Part shown: positions 43,920 to 52,655 of the stretch, piece by piece
How positions within the stretch are numbered: the first letter of the stretch is position 1
Layout: each line of letters opens with the position of its first letter
Origin: an uncultured Flavobacteriaceae bacterium
GTDB lineage: Bacteria > Bacteroidota > Bacteroidia > Flavobacteriales > Flavobacteriaceae
Reading direction: 5' to 3'
NCBI GenBank assembly: GCA_947501845.1
Contig: CANMXP010000002.1
Coordinates: 310,001-374,000, forward strand
DNA: 64,000 bases
The notes under the pieces: model-generated
The model's database searches: none
What the model saw: only the letters and a program-made list of their open reading frames with translations
Told to the model about the DNA's origin: nothing
Made by a program: the position numbers and the translations under genes

Positions 43920-46511
43920 ATGAAAAAACTAAGTTTAATTTTCTTTTTAATTTATGGAGCTGCTTTATCTCAAAATTTAGAAGAAGCCATTTATATAGCT
44001 GCCGAAACATTTATTAACAATCCAAATAGTGCCTCTCTAAACCTTTTAAGCAAACAGGAATCTGCATTTAAAAAACAAATTAAGAACAAAAGTGAGCAAT
44101 TAGCACTTGTTTTTTTACAAAGTCATAAAGGATTTTACTTAGAGCAAAATACGCAATTAAAAGAGGCTATCATCACTTTTGAAGATGCTTTAAACCGTTT
44201 TAAAATCAACGAACTTTCAAAACTTTCCGATTTCGATATTATAGAAAGCTGTCTTATCCCTTTAGGTAACCTATATACTAAAACAGGCGATTATACGAAT
44301 GCTGAAAATATAATAAAACAGTATATCTTCTTAGCTGAAAAGAACAATCATATTAAGCATCAAGTAAGCGGTGCAATCAATCTAGCCATTTTATACCAAA
44401 CCATAGGGAAGCACGAAACAGCGTTAAAACTAACTTCCAATTACCTCAATAAGCAAAATATAAGTAAGCATCAAAAGCAAAAAATCATTCAATTAAATAT
44501 AGACAGCCAAATTGCATTAAACCTAATAAACAATGTTTCAGATATTCCCAAAACAATTCATAATAGTACTTATGGTGAATACAGAAACCATTATCAAGTT
44601 CAATTACAGCAAGGCAACTATGCAGCCGCATTAAAGGCTTTCAATAAAGCAAAAATGCATATTACTAAAGACAGTTTATCAAGAAGACGGCTTGCAAAAT
44701 ACTATTTAGAAGAAGCTCAACTTAACAAATTAACAAACGATTTAAACGATGCTAAGCACAGCTTGAATTTAGCACTTCAAACATTGTTACCAAGCATGAA
44801 ATCTGTTGAATATCTTGATAAAAACAACTTATATGCCGAAAACACATTTATAGATATTTTTGATTTATATGCTACCCTTCAAAAAGACTATAAATTAGCA
44901 CTTAAGTATTATGATTTAAGTTTTTACGTATCCCAATTATTAGAAAATAACTGGACTTCTCAGGAAAACAAAATATCGAATCAAGCAGCAAATAGAATTC
45001 GTAGCGAAAAATGTATAGATATTCTTTTTAATGAATACCAAACCACGCAGAGTACTACACTTTTATTCTCTGCTTTCCAATACGCAGAATTAAATAAATC
45101 GGGCATACTAAAAGAACGGTCCATAAAAAAAATGCTTTTACAGCAACATCCCAACGATAGTTTACTTCTTGAAGAAGCTCATTTATTTAAGGAACAAGAA
45201 GAAATAACTCACCTCCTAATCAATGAGCAATTAGGCAAATCGCAAGCATCTGTAATCACAACCTTAAGCTCTAATTTAAATGCCATAAGTATTAAATTAA
45301 AAACACTTAAAGAAGCTATAAATAAAAAATATCCCGATTTAAAAAAATCTGATTTTTTGGTTGATGACATCCAAACCAAGTTACTAAAGGACAAAGCTGT
45401 TTTGGTTGAATACTTTTATGGCAAAAAAAACATCTATCAATTTGTAATTACCAATGATGGCCTTAATCTTAATAAAATAATCTTGGATGAAATTGCAAAA
45501 AAACACATTACAGGTTTTATTCATTTATTTGATTCTGCTTCTATAATAAATAACGATATAAGCAAATTTACAAGCGCTGCTTTCAAGCTTTATAATGTCT
45601 TGAATTTTTCAAAAGTATCAGGTTTCAAAAATGTGATTATTATTCCAGATGGCCTATTAAATTTTATACCGTTTGAAGCTTTACTCACATCTAAAACAAA
45701 TACAACGAGCTTTTCAAGAATGCCCTTTGTCATGCAAAGACAAAGCATCGTTTACAATACAAGTACCACTTTTTATCTGAAAGAAGGGGGAACAAATAAT
45801 GTAAATACGCTTCTCGGTATCTTTCCTGTATTTGAAAAAACAAACAATAGCTTAACATATTCTATTGATGAAGCCAATGTTATTAAAGAAGAAATGGATG
45901 CCACTCTTTTTTTAAGGGAGCAAGCAACAAAAGAAACCTTCATTAAAAACAGTTCAAACTATGGCATTATACATTTATCTACGCATGCCAGTAGTGGCGA
46001 TTTTTCGATATCAGCAAATATTGACTTTTACAAAAACACGATGTCTTTAAACGAGTTATACAGCCTTAATTTAAATACAAACCTTGTTGTTTTAAGTGCT
46101 TGCGAAACTGGTATTGGGAAATTGTATAAAGGTGAAGGTGCTATGAGCATAGCTCGGGGATTTCAATATGCTGGAGCGCAAAACATATTGTTTTCTTTAT
46201 GGCAGATAAACGATTTATCGACTTCGAAAATCATGCAATCTTTTTATAAAAATTATAGCGATAATAGGTCTGCCAATGTTTCAAATCGTCAATCAAAATT
46301 AGATTACTTAGAAGATGATACTATTAGTAATATAAAAAAGTCGCCTTATTATTGGAGTGCCTTTGTTTACTACGGTGAATTAACGGAATCTGCCAACGAC
46401 TATACATTAATTTATATCGCTGTTAGCCTATTTATCCTCTTGATTATATTACTTTTACTGTTGAGAATTAAAAAATCCAATGGAAAAGACACTACAGGAA
46501 TTTCTTCATGA
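43920..46511 (+). CDS. TPR-CHAT protein with C-terminal membrane anchor
   Basis: Start set at ATG 43920 (MKKLSLIFFLIYGAALSQ, signal peptide). 863 residues. TPR helices fill about 20-400 (AIITFEDALNRF, AALKAFNKAK, SLNLALQTLL). A CHAT (caspase-like) domain follows with His689 in HLSTH and Cys728 in LSACETG, spaced as in active members, plus GEGAMSIARGFQYAGA and ILFSLWQIND. A TM helix (about 828-848) ends the protein, so the protease domain would be periplasmic. Candidate self-activated or regulated protease. The retropepsin ORF overlaps it by 32 nt. Confidence 0.85.
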   Translation: MKKLSLIFFLIYGAALSQNLEEAIYIAAETFINNPNSASLNLLSKQESAFKKQIKNKSEQLALVFLQSHKGFYLEQNTQLKEAIITFEDALNRFKINELSKLSDFDIIESCLIPLGNLYTKTGDYTNAENIIKQYIFLAEKNNHIKHQVSGAINLAILYQTIGKHETALKLTSNYLNKQNISKHQKQKIIQLNIDSQIALNLINNVSDIPKTIHNSTYGEYRNHYQVQLQQGNYAAALKAFNKAKMHITKDSLSRRRLAKYYLEEAQLNKLTNDLNDAKHSLNLALQTLLPSMKSVEYLDKNNLYAENTFIDIFDLYATLQKDYKLALKYYDLSFYVSQLLENNWTSQENKISNQAANRIRSEKCIDILFNEYQTTQSTTLLFSAFQYAELNKSGILKERSIKKMLLQQHPNDSLLLEEAHLFKEQEEITHLLINEQLGKSQASVITTLSSNLNAISIKLKTLKEAINKKYPDLKKSDFLVDDIQTKLLKDKAVLVEYFYGKKNIYQFVITNDGLNLNKIILDEIAKKHITGFIHLFDSASIINNDISKFTSAAFKLYNVLNFSKVSGFKNVIIIPDGLLNFIPFEALLTSKTNTTSFSRMPFVMQRQSIVYNTSTTFYLKEGGTNNVNTLLGIFPVFEKTNNSLTYSIDEANVIKEEMDATLFLREQATKETFIKNSSNYGIIHLSTHASSGDFSISANIDFYKNTMSLNELYSLNLNTNLVVLSACETGIGKLYKGEGAMSIARGFQYAGAQNILFSLWQINDLSTSKIMQSFYKNYSDNRSANVSNRQSKLDYLEDDTISNIKKSPYYWSAFVYYGELTESANDYTLIYIAVSLFILLIILLLLLRIKKSNGKDTTGISS

Positions 46512-46923
46512 AAAAGAGTACGTTAAAGTAAAACTGCACCTTACTAAAACGAATCATTTTGAAATAAAAGCAACTATAAATGGTCATAAAGGCTTATTTA
46601 TTTTAGATACTGGTGCCTCAAATTCTTGCGTAGGATTTGAAGCTATTGAAACCTTTAATCTAAAAACTCAAGATTCTGTTATTAAAGCCGCTGGTGCAGG
46701 TGCAACAGATATGGACACCAAAATGTCCAAAAAAAATAAAATAAGAATAGGGAAATGGAAACGTAATAAAGTTGTTTTAGTTTTATTTAACCTTACCCAT
46801 GTCAATACGGCCTTAATAAATCATAATTCTAAGCCCGTTGATGGCATTATAGGAGCAGATATTTTAAAAAAAGCAAAAGCTATTATAGATTATGAAAAGA
46901 AATATCTATATTTAAAACTATAA
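46480..46923 (+). CDS. Retropepsin-like aspartic protease
   Basis: 147 residues. One catalytic motif LFILDTGASN with Asp43 and the second hallmark (GIIGADIL), as in single-domain pepsins that act as dimers. No signal peptide or TM is visible. It starts inside the CHAT gene (32-nt overlap), so expression is coupled to it. Two proteases of different classes in one operon suggest a cascade or regulated cleavage (inference). Confidence 0.8.
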   Translation: MEKTLQEFLHEKEYVKVKLHLTKTNHFEIKATINGHKGLFILDTGASNSCVGFEAIETFNLKTQDSVIKAAGAGATDMDTKMSKKNKIRIGKWKRNKVVLVLFNLTHVNTALINHNSKPVDGIIGADILKKAKAIIDYEKKYLYLKL

Positions 46924-46995
46924 ACACATATTTAAACATATATATAAACATAATCTTACATTTTTAATTAATAGCATTTTAATTCTCCTCAAGTA

Positions 46996-47628
46996 ATGAA
47001 CACCTCAATAGTGATTGCCGATGATCATCCGTTGATGTTAAGAGGTCTATCCGACTTTTTAACTTCAAAAGGCTTCAATATAATAGGAAGTGCTCAAGAT
47101 GGAAATACCGCCTATAATCTTATCGTAAAACTAAAACCCGAATTAGCCATTCTGGATATAAGGATGCCACATAAGACAGGCTTGGAAATAGCCGAAGCCT
47201 GTAAAAAAAACAATTTGAATACTAAAGTTATCCTTATCACTTTTGATAAAGAGGAAGAACTTTACGACAAGGCTAAAGAATTTAATGTTTTCGGGTATCT
47301 CTTAAAAGAGTTTGCTATCGAAGAAATTGAAACTTGTATAAAACATGTTACAAATGGCAAGCCTTATTTTAGTGAAGAAATTGCATCTTATTTAAACGCA
47401 AGTAGTTTGGAACAAAAACCGGACACATTAAATTTATTAACGAAATCTGAACTAAAAATAGTGAAGCTTATTTCCGAAAATAAAACAAGCCAGGGTATTG
47501 CCCAAGAGCTATCCATCTCTGTTCGTACTGTAGATAAGCATAGAAGTAATATAGTTGCCAAATTAGGTTTAGACAATAGACCTACATCTCTTTCAATTTG
47601 GGCAAATTTAAATAAAGTTCATTTTTAG
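46996..47628 (+). CDS. Orphan NarL/FixJ-type response regulator
   Basis: 210 residues. Receiver domain with acidic pair D9/D10, phospho-acceptor Asp54 (LAILDIRMP), and the T and K motif region (LITFDK, LLKE). Output HTH of the LuxR type at about 145-205 (LTKSELKIVKLISENKTSQGIAQELSISVRTVDKH). No histidine kinase is adjacent. It ends 2 nt before an inverted repeat that also occurs 530 bp downstream, and the sRNA modules lie directly behind it. Confidence 0.9.
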   Translation: MNTSIVIADDHPLMLRGLSDFLTSKGFNIIGSAQDGNTAYNLIVKLKPELAILDIRMPHKTGLEIAEACKKNNLNTKVILITFDKEEELYDKAKEFNVFGYLLKEFAIEEIETCIKHVTNGKPYFSEEIASYLNASSLEQKPDTLNLLTKSELKIVKLISENKTSQGIAQELSISVRTVDKHRSNIVAKLGLDNRPTSLSIWANLNKVHF

Positions 47629-47656
47629 AAAAAATACGTAGAACTGCGTATTTTTT
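47629..47656. promoter_or_regulatory. Inverted repeat TACGTA-GAAC-TGCGTA, copy A
   Basis: Perfect 10-bp arms AAAAAATACG (47629-47638) / CGTATTTTTT (47647-47656) around TAGAACTG. It can act as the terminator of the response regulator gene and as an operator about 25 nt upstream of the TACCTTTA -7-like box at 47674. Confidence 0.6.
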
Positions 47657-47673
47657 TTCTCGTATACAGAACA

Positions 47674-47681
47674 TACCTTTA
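47674..47681 (+). promoter_or_regulatory. -7-like box TACCTTTA of sRNA candidate A
   Basis: Differs from TANNTTTG at the last base. The same box is found at 48203 at exactly the same distance from the second inverted repeat. Confidence 0.5.
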
Positions 47682-47686
47682 CAAGG

Positions 47687-47758
47687 CTATTAATTAGTTC
47701 TTAGGGAGAATTATAGAAGGCTCTAAATTGTTATGATTTAGAGCTTTCGCTTTTTATA
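47687..47758 (+). ncRNA. Candidate ~70-nt small RNA A
   Basis: Predicted transcript from about 47687 to the terminator formed by GCTCTAAAT (47720-47728) / ATTTAGAGC (47736-47744) and the T-rich tail to 47755. Its 5' part (GCTATTAATTAGTTCTTAGG) is nearly identical to that of candidate B, while the 3' hairpins differ. No ORF of note. Transcript ends are inferred. Confidence 0.5.
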
Positions 47759-47915
47759 AACTCTTCTTTTAAATACAACATTTTTTTGAAAGCAAACTAT
47801 TTATGGAACATAGCCTTGGAAGTGCTTTTCTATAAACTCAGGTTTTCGTCTTTTGGAGCAAAAGTTGAAATTCTTGTATTTAGATGAACTCGATTCAACT
47901 TTAGTTTTATTTAAA

Positions 47916-47991
47916 TGTCAGGTTGAGAGCTGTCGAAACCTAATTAAAACAACTGAATTTTTAAAACCTTTCGACTGCGCTCCAGGTGACA
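47916..47991. repeat. Dispersed flavobacterial imperfect palindrome
   Basis: Arm TGTCAGGTTGAGAGCTGTCG... (47916-47940) is the imperfect reverse complement of CCTTTCGACTGCGCTCCAGG... ending TGACA (47967-47991). Matches the family of TGACA/CGACTGCGCTC intergenic repeats common in flavobacteria; fragments occur at 1668-1695 and 62721-62740. Confidence 0.6.
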
Positions 47992-48158
47992 AGCTTTATT
48001 GTATTGAGCTTTTGTCTATTTCTTTATAAATTTTATGTCGAGTTAGATTATCGTTTTATTTTTTATGCTATGTTTTGTGGTAATGAGTCTTACGATTTCA
48101 CGGAAATAACAAATTCAAAAAAACCCATCACAGAGCATGGAGAAATTCTTTTTTAATT

Positions 48159-48184
48159 AAAAATACGTAGAACTGCGTATTTTT
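48159..48184. promoter_or_regulatory. Inverted repeat TACGTA-GAAC-TGCGTA, copy B
   Basis: AAAAATACG (48159-48167) / CGTATTTTT (48176-48184) around TAGAACTG, identical to copy A. Not preceded by a gene here, so it cannot be explained as a gene terminator; an operator role is favoured. Confidence 0.6.
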
Positions 48185-48202
48185 TTTTTCATGCATGCAA
48201 CA

Positions 48203-48210
48203 TACCTTTA
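48203..48210 (+). promoter_or_regulatory. -7-like box TACCTTTA of sRNA candidate B
   Basis: Same box and spacing from the inverted repeat as in copy A. Confidence 0.5.
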
Positions 48211-48215
48211 CGCTG

Positions 48216-48288
48216 CTATTAATTAATTCTTTAGAGAGAAAGAATTTTTCACAAAAACTCTGTGTTATATAGGCGCAGAGTTTTTATC
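48216..48288 (+). ncRNA. Candidate ~70-nt small RNA B
   Basis: Predicted start about 48216; ends at the terminator AAAAACTCTGTG (48253-48264) / CGCAGAGTTTTT (48274-48285), 12 bp with one G-T pair. 5' part (GCTATTAATTAATTCTTTAG) matches candidate A. Both predicted RNAs are about 70 nt. No RNA data available. Confidence 0.5.
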
Positions 48289-48329
48289 ACAATTTTTGAG
48301 GGAAACAACAAATTTAAAGCAAAATAAGA

Positions 48330-48431
48330 ATGGAAAAAGGTAACAATGTTATTGACAAATACTGTATGATAGGGTTAGCTATTTTAGTAATTATTGTTAT
48401 TTCTATAAACCTTATAATGTGTTTTAGTTAG
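48330..48431 (+). CDS. 33-residue single-TM peptide B
   Basis: ATG at 48330 to TAG at 48431. Polar start (MEKGNNVIDKYC) and one hydrophobic helix (MIGLAILVIIVISINLIM), ending MCFS. Same length and layout as peptide A at 41761, and also followed by its own strong hairpin. Lies just behind sRNA candidate B. Coding status unproven. Confidence 0.45.
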   Translation: MEKGNNVIDKYCMIGLAILVIIVISINLIMCFS

Positions 48432-48447
48432 TTATATTTAGTTAAAG

Positions 48448-48485
48448 AAAAGGCGCTATCAATTGTGTAATTGATAGCGCCTTTT
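48448..48485. terminator. Bidirectional terminator (peptide B and odhB)
   Basis: 17-bp perfect stem AAAAGGCGCTATCAATT (48448-48464) / AATTGATAGCGCCTTTT (48469-48485), loop GTGT. Confidence 0.92.
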
Positions 48486-48506
48486 TTATTTAATATCAGA
48501 TACTTA

Positions 48507-49715
48507 TTAAAGCTCTAAAGCCTTCTTAATATCATTATTCATTAATAATTCTACTGGATTTTCTAAAGCTTCTTTTACAGCAACTAAAAAACCAACACTT
48601 TCTTTTCCGTCAATAATTCTATGGTCATAAGAAAGTGCAACATACATAATTGGGCGTATCTCTACTTTTCCATCAATTGCTACTGGACGCTCTACAATAT
48701 TGTGCATTCCTAAAATACCACTTTGTGGTGGGTTAATAATTGGTGTAGATAACATACTACCAAATACGCCTCCATTAGATATTGTAAAAGTTCCCCCAGT
48801 CATTTCATCAACAGTAATTTGTCCATCACGCGCACGAATAGCTAAACGTTTTACTTCGGCTTCTACACCTCTAAAACTTAAATTCTCAACGTTTCTCATT
48901 ACAGGAACCATCAATCCTTTTGGTCCAGAAACGGCTATGCTAATATCACAAAAATCATAGCTTATCATTTCTTTTCCATCTATCATTGAGTTAACTGCAG
49001 GGTACATCTTTAAGGCTCTTACAACGGCTAAAGTAAAGAAACTCATAAACCCTAAACCAACACCATGCTTCGCTTTAAACGTTTCTTTATACTCCGAACG
49101 TAATGCAAAAATTGGAGACATGTCAACCTCATTAAAGGTTGTCAACATGGCTGTTGTATTTTTAGCCTCAACCAAACGTTCTGCTACCTTACGACGTAAC
49201 ATAGACATTTTACTTCGGGATGTCCCTCGGCTACCTCCTGTTGGTGTACCCATAGAAGGCACTGCTTTTATAGCATCTTCTTTAGTAACTCTTCCATCTT
49301 TTCCTGTTCCAGAAATAGACGCGGCATCCATTCCTTTTTCTGCTAAAATCTTTTTAGCTGCAGGACTAGCAGATCCTGTTGCATATGTTTTTGCTTCTGG
49401 AGCTGCTGGTTTTGGAGTTTCGATCTTTGGAGCTTCTTCTTTTTTCTCTGCTTGAGGTGCATCACCTTCTGGCTTTTCTGCACTTGTATCAATTAAACAG
49501 ACAACTGCTCCAACAGCAACAGCATCACCTTCTTCAGCTTTAAGCGTAATGGTTCCGCTAACTTCTGCAGGCAATTCTAATGTTGCTTTATCACTATCTA
49601 CCTCAGCTATAGCTTGATCTTTCTCAACATAATCTCCATCTTCCACTAACCAAGTTGCTATTTCCACTTCTGTAATGGATTCCCCTGGCGAAGGTACTTT
49701 CATTTCTAAAATCAT
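48507..49715 (-). CDS. odhB: 2-oxoglutarate dehydrogenase E2 (dihydrolipoyl succinyltransferase)
   Basis: 402 residues: lipoyl domain (about 1-75, lipoyl-Lys in [14 protein letters not shown]), Pro/Ala/Glu-rich linker, peripheral subunit-binding domain ([34 protein letters not shown], about 118-152) and the catalytic domain with the active-site motif [11 protein letters not shown]. Transfers succinyl groups to CoA in the TCA cycle. E1 is the next gene upstream (43-nt gap). Also called sucB. Confidence 0.96.
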   Translation of the reverse strand: MILEMKVPSPGESITEVEIATWLVEDGDYVEKDQAIAEVDSDKATLELPAEVSGTITLKAEEGDAVAVGAVVCLIDTSAEKPEGDAPQAEKKEEAPKIETPKPAAPEAKTYATGSASPAAKKILAEKGMDAASISGTGKDGRVTKEDAIKAVPSMGTPTGGSRGTSRSKMSMLRRKVAERLVEAKNTTAMLTTFNEVDMSPIFALRSEYKETFKAKHGVGLGFMSFFTLAVVRALKMYPAVNSMIDGKEMISYDFCDISIAVSGPKGLMVPVMRNVENLSFRGVEAEVKRLAIRARDGQITVDEMTGGTFTISNGGVFGSMLSTPIINPPQSGILGMHNIVERPVAIDGKVEIRPIMYVALSYDHRIIDGKESVGFLVAVKEALENPVELLMNNDIKKALEL

Positions 49716-49758
49716 TCTTTATAATTTTAATTGTATATGAATTATTTCTTTAATATAA

Positions 49759-52497
49759 CTAGTTATTGAATACTGTATCAATTACAGCACGTTGTCTTCT
49801 TTTGTCTCGCGTACTAGATCCTGGTGCTGGCACCGAACTATATGGCCTTGATGCTACTTCTAACTTAACCAAATCCATACGCTGTGCCATAAAACTCCAA
49901 GCACCCATATTTTTAGGTTCTTCCTGAGCCCAAACATATCTTTCTACATTTGGATATTTATTTATAACAGCTTGTATACTGTCTAAATGTAGTGGAAACA
50001 ATTGTTCGATTCTTACTAAGGCAACATCATCTCTTTCTAATGATTCTCTTTCTGCTAATAAATCATAGTAGAATTTACCTGTACAGAAAACTAATTTTTT
50101 GACATTCTTTGGTGCTATCGTATCATCTATAATTTCTTCAAACTTACCATTTGCTAATTCATTTATTGATGACACCGCTTTTGGGTGACGCAATAAACTT
50201 TTAGGTGTAAATACGATTAACGGTTTTCTAAAATCACGTTTCATTTGACGACGCAATAAGTGAAAAAAGTTTGCTGGAGTAGAACAATCTGCAACAATCA
50301 TATTATCTTGACCACACAATTGTAAATAACGCTCAATTCTAGCTGACGAATGCTCAGACCCTTGCCCTTCATATCCATGCGGTAATAAAACTACAATACC
50401 ATTTTGAGATTTCCATTTATCTTCGGCAGCCGATAAATATTGATCAAAAATAATCTGCGCTCCATTACTAAAATCCCCAAACTGTGCTTCCCAAATGGTT
50501 AATGTATTTGGGTTTGCCATAGCATAACCATAATCAAAGCCAAGAACCCCATATTCGGATAAAAAGGAATTATAAATATCCATATTTCCTTTATTCCCTG
50601 GGTTTGTATTTAATAAATTAATACGTTCTTCGGAAATTTCGTCGCGTAAAATAGCATGACGGTGACTAAAGGTCCCACGCTCTACATCTTGACCAGAAAT
50701 ACGAACATTGAAGCCTTCTTCCATCAAACTCCCATAAGCTAGTGTTTCGGCCATTCCCCAATCAAGCATATCGGTTTCGAAAACCATTTTTTTACGTCCA
50801 TCAAGGATTCTTTCTGCTTTTCGCAAAAATTTAGCCCCTTCTGGTACGGTTGAAACTATTTTCGAAATACCTTCCAATTTATTCTTAGGGTATGTTGTTT
50901 CTACTGTTTCAAGCATCGCATCAATCCCTTTACGCTCGAACGCCGTCCAACGCTCTTGCATAAACTCTCTAACTTTCGAAGAGTCTGCCTCTTTAGATTT
51001 CGCATATTCCCTTTCTAAGGTCTCTTTAAAATCTGCAACAATTTTATCGACGTAAGCTTTATCTATTGTCTTTTCGGCAATGAGCCTATCTGAATATATT
51101 TTAAACGGATTAGAGTGTTTCGCTATATTTTTATACAACTTAGGTTGTGTAAAACGCGGTTCATCACCTTCGTTATGTCCATATTTACGATATCCTAATA
51201 AGTCTATATAGACATCTTTTTTATAACGCATTCTATACTCTAAAGCCATTTCAACCGCATGTACTACAGCTTCAGCATCATCTGCATTAACATGTAAAAC
51301 TGGCGATAAAGTAACTTTAGCAACATCGGTACAATAAGTACTAGATCGTGCATCTAAATAATTCGTGGTAAAACCAATTTGATTATTCACTACAATATGA
51401 ATAGTCCCTCCAGTCTTATAGCCATTTAATTGACTCATTTGGCTTACTTCATACGCAACCCCTTGGCCAGCAATAGCTGCATCTCCATGTACTATAATTG
51501 GTACTATTTTTGAGTTATCACCATTATAATCACTATCAATCTTAGCACGGGTAATCCCTTCTGCCACTGGTGCGACAGTTTCTAGGTGCGATGGATTGGG
51601 CACCAGGTTCATCTTAATATTTTTACCGTTTTGGTAGGTCTTATCTAAAGTCAGGCCTAAATGATATTTTACATCACCATCTATATTTTCATCTTCAAAA
51701 TCTTTACCATCAAATTCACTAAAAAGTTCATTCAGTGGTTTTCTAAAAATATTAACCAAAGTACTTAAACGTCCGCGATGTGCCATTCCTAAAACACATT
51801 CCTTTACACCGTATTTTTCAACAGAGTAAAAAAGCACATTACTAATTGCAGGTATTAACGATTCGCCCCCTTCTAAAGAGAAACGTTTTTGTCCCACGTA
51901 TTTAGTTTGCAAAAAGTTTTCGAATGTAACAGCTTGATTTAATTTAGAAAGAATATATTTTTTAGTTTCTGCCGAATACTCAGGGTGATTATTATTTTTA
52001 TTAAGCTGCTCTTGCCACCATTTAATAACCTCTGGGTTTCGCAAGTACATATACTCAACACCAATAGAGCTACAGTAAATCTTCTCTAAATGGACTATTA
52101 TTTCACGCAATGTTTTAGCACCTATCCCTAAGATCTCCCCCGCATTAAAAACAGTATCTAAATCACTTTCTAAAAGATCAAAATTTTCTATATTTAAAGA
52201 AGGCAAATAGCTTCTACGTTCTCTAACGGGGTTTGTTTTAGTAAATAAATGACCTCGCATTCTGTAACCATCAATAAGCCGAACAATATTGAATTCTTTC
52301 TGGACATGTTCTGGTATTTGGGTAGAAACACCTTCTACAATCTCACCACTTAATCCGTAGTTCTCACTACCAAAATCGTAACCTTGAAAAAAGGCCCTCC
52401 AACTAGGTTCAACCGAATCTGGATTCTGTAAATATTGATCGTATAAATCAGCAAAATATGCTGTGTGTGCTGCGTTTAAAAATGAAAATTTATCCAT
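49759..52497 (-). CDS. sucA: 2-oxoglutarate dehydrogenase E1
   Basis: 912 residues, usual size. N-terminal short helix (SFLNAAHTAYFADLYDQYLQNPDSVEPSWRAFFQG is the family signature region), thiamine diphosphate core (MAHRGRLSTLVN, VHGDAAIAGQGVAYE, the GDxxN-like HKDVYIDLLGYRKYGHNE segment) and the C-terminal transketolase-like domain (FGDFSNGAQIIFDQYLS, LLPHGYEGQGSEHSSAR). Decarboxylates 2-oxoglutarate. First gene of the sucA-odhB operon. Confidence 0.96.
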   Translation of the reverse strand: MDKFSFLNAAHTAYFADLYDQYLQNPDSVEPSWRAFFQGYDFGSENYGLSGEIVEGVSTQIPEHVQKEFNIVRLIDGYRMRGHLFTKTNPVRERRSYLPSLNIENFDLLESDLDTVFNAGEILGIGAKTLREIIVHLEKIYCSSIGVEYMYLRNPEVIKWWQEQLNKNNNHPEYSAETKKYILSKLNQAVTFENFLQTKYVGQKRFSLEGGESLIPAISNVLFYSVEKYGVKECVLGMAHRGRLSTLVNIFRKPLNELFSEFDGKDFEDENIDGDVKYHLGLTLDKTYQNGKNIKMNLVPNPSHLETVAPVAEGITRAKIDSDYNGDNSKIVPIIVHGDAAIAGQGVAYEVSQMSQLNGYKTGGTIHIVVNNQIGFTTNYLDARSSTYCTDVAKVTLSPVLHVNADDAEAVVHAVEMALEYRMRYKKDVYIDLLGYRKYGHNEGDEPRFTQPKLYKNIAKHSNPFKIYSDRLIAEKTIDKAYVDKIVADFKETLEREYAKSKEADSSKVREFMQERWTAFERKGIDAMLETVETTYPKNKLEGISKIVSTVPEGAKFLRKAERILDGRKKMVFETDMLDWGMAETLAYGSLMEEGFNVRISGQDVERGTFSHRHAILRDEISEERINLLNTNPGNKGNMDIYNSFLSEYGVLGFDYGYAMANPNTLTIWEAQFGDFSNGAQIIFDQYLSAAEDKWKSQNGIVVLLPHGYEGQGSEHSSARIERYLQLCGQDNMIVADCSTPANFFHLLRRQMKRDFRKPLIVFTPKSLLRHPKAVSSINELANGKFEEIIDDTIAPKNVKKLVFCTGKFYYDLLAERESLERDDVALVRIEQLFPLHLDSIQAVINKYPNVERYVWAQEEPKNMGAWSFMAQRMDLVKLEVASRPYSSVPAPGSSTRDKRRQRAVIDTVFNN

Positions 52498-52537
52498 TGT
52501 TATTTTTAATCCCGTGTAGGTTAGTCAAAATATTCTC

Positions 52538-52545
52538 CAAAAATA
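52538..52545 (-). promoter_or_regulatory. Candidate -7 element (TATTTTTG) of sucA
   Basis: Minus-strand TANNTTTG match about 40 nt upstream of the sucA ATG; no clear -33 box. Confidence 0.4.
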
Positions 52546-52655
52546 CAACTTTTACTAAAATTAGATGTTTCTTTGACTATATTTATAAGCGTGTGATATG
52601 CTTTTAATGAATATACTATTATTACCTGTTAAATTTTTAATGATTTCTAATTTTA

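Noticed and set aside
47629-48288. CRISPR-like repeats
   Set aside because: Only two copies with 530 bp between, each followed by promoter and terminator features; no spacers or cas genes.
48301-48330. GGGAAACAAC before peptide B as a fourth sigma box
   Set aside because: Differs from GGGTAACA at a core base and lacks the TATAT element at the shared spacing.
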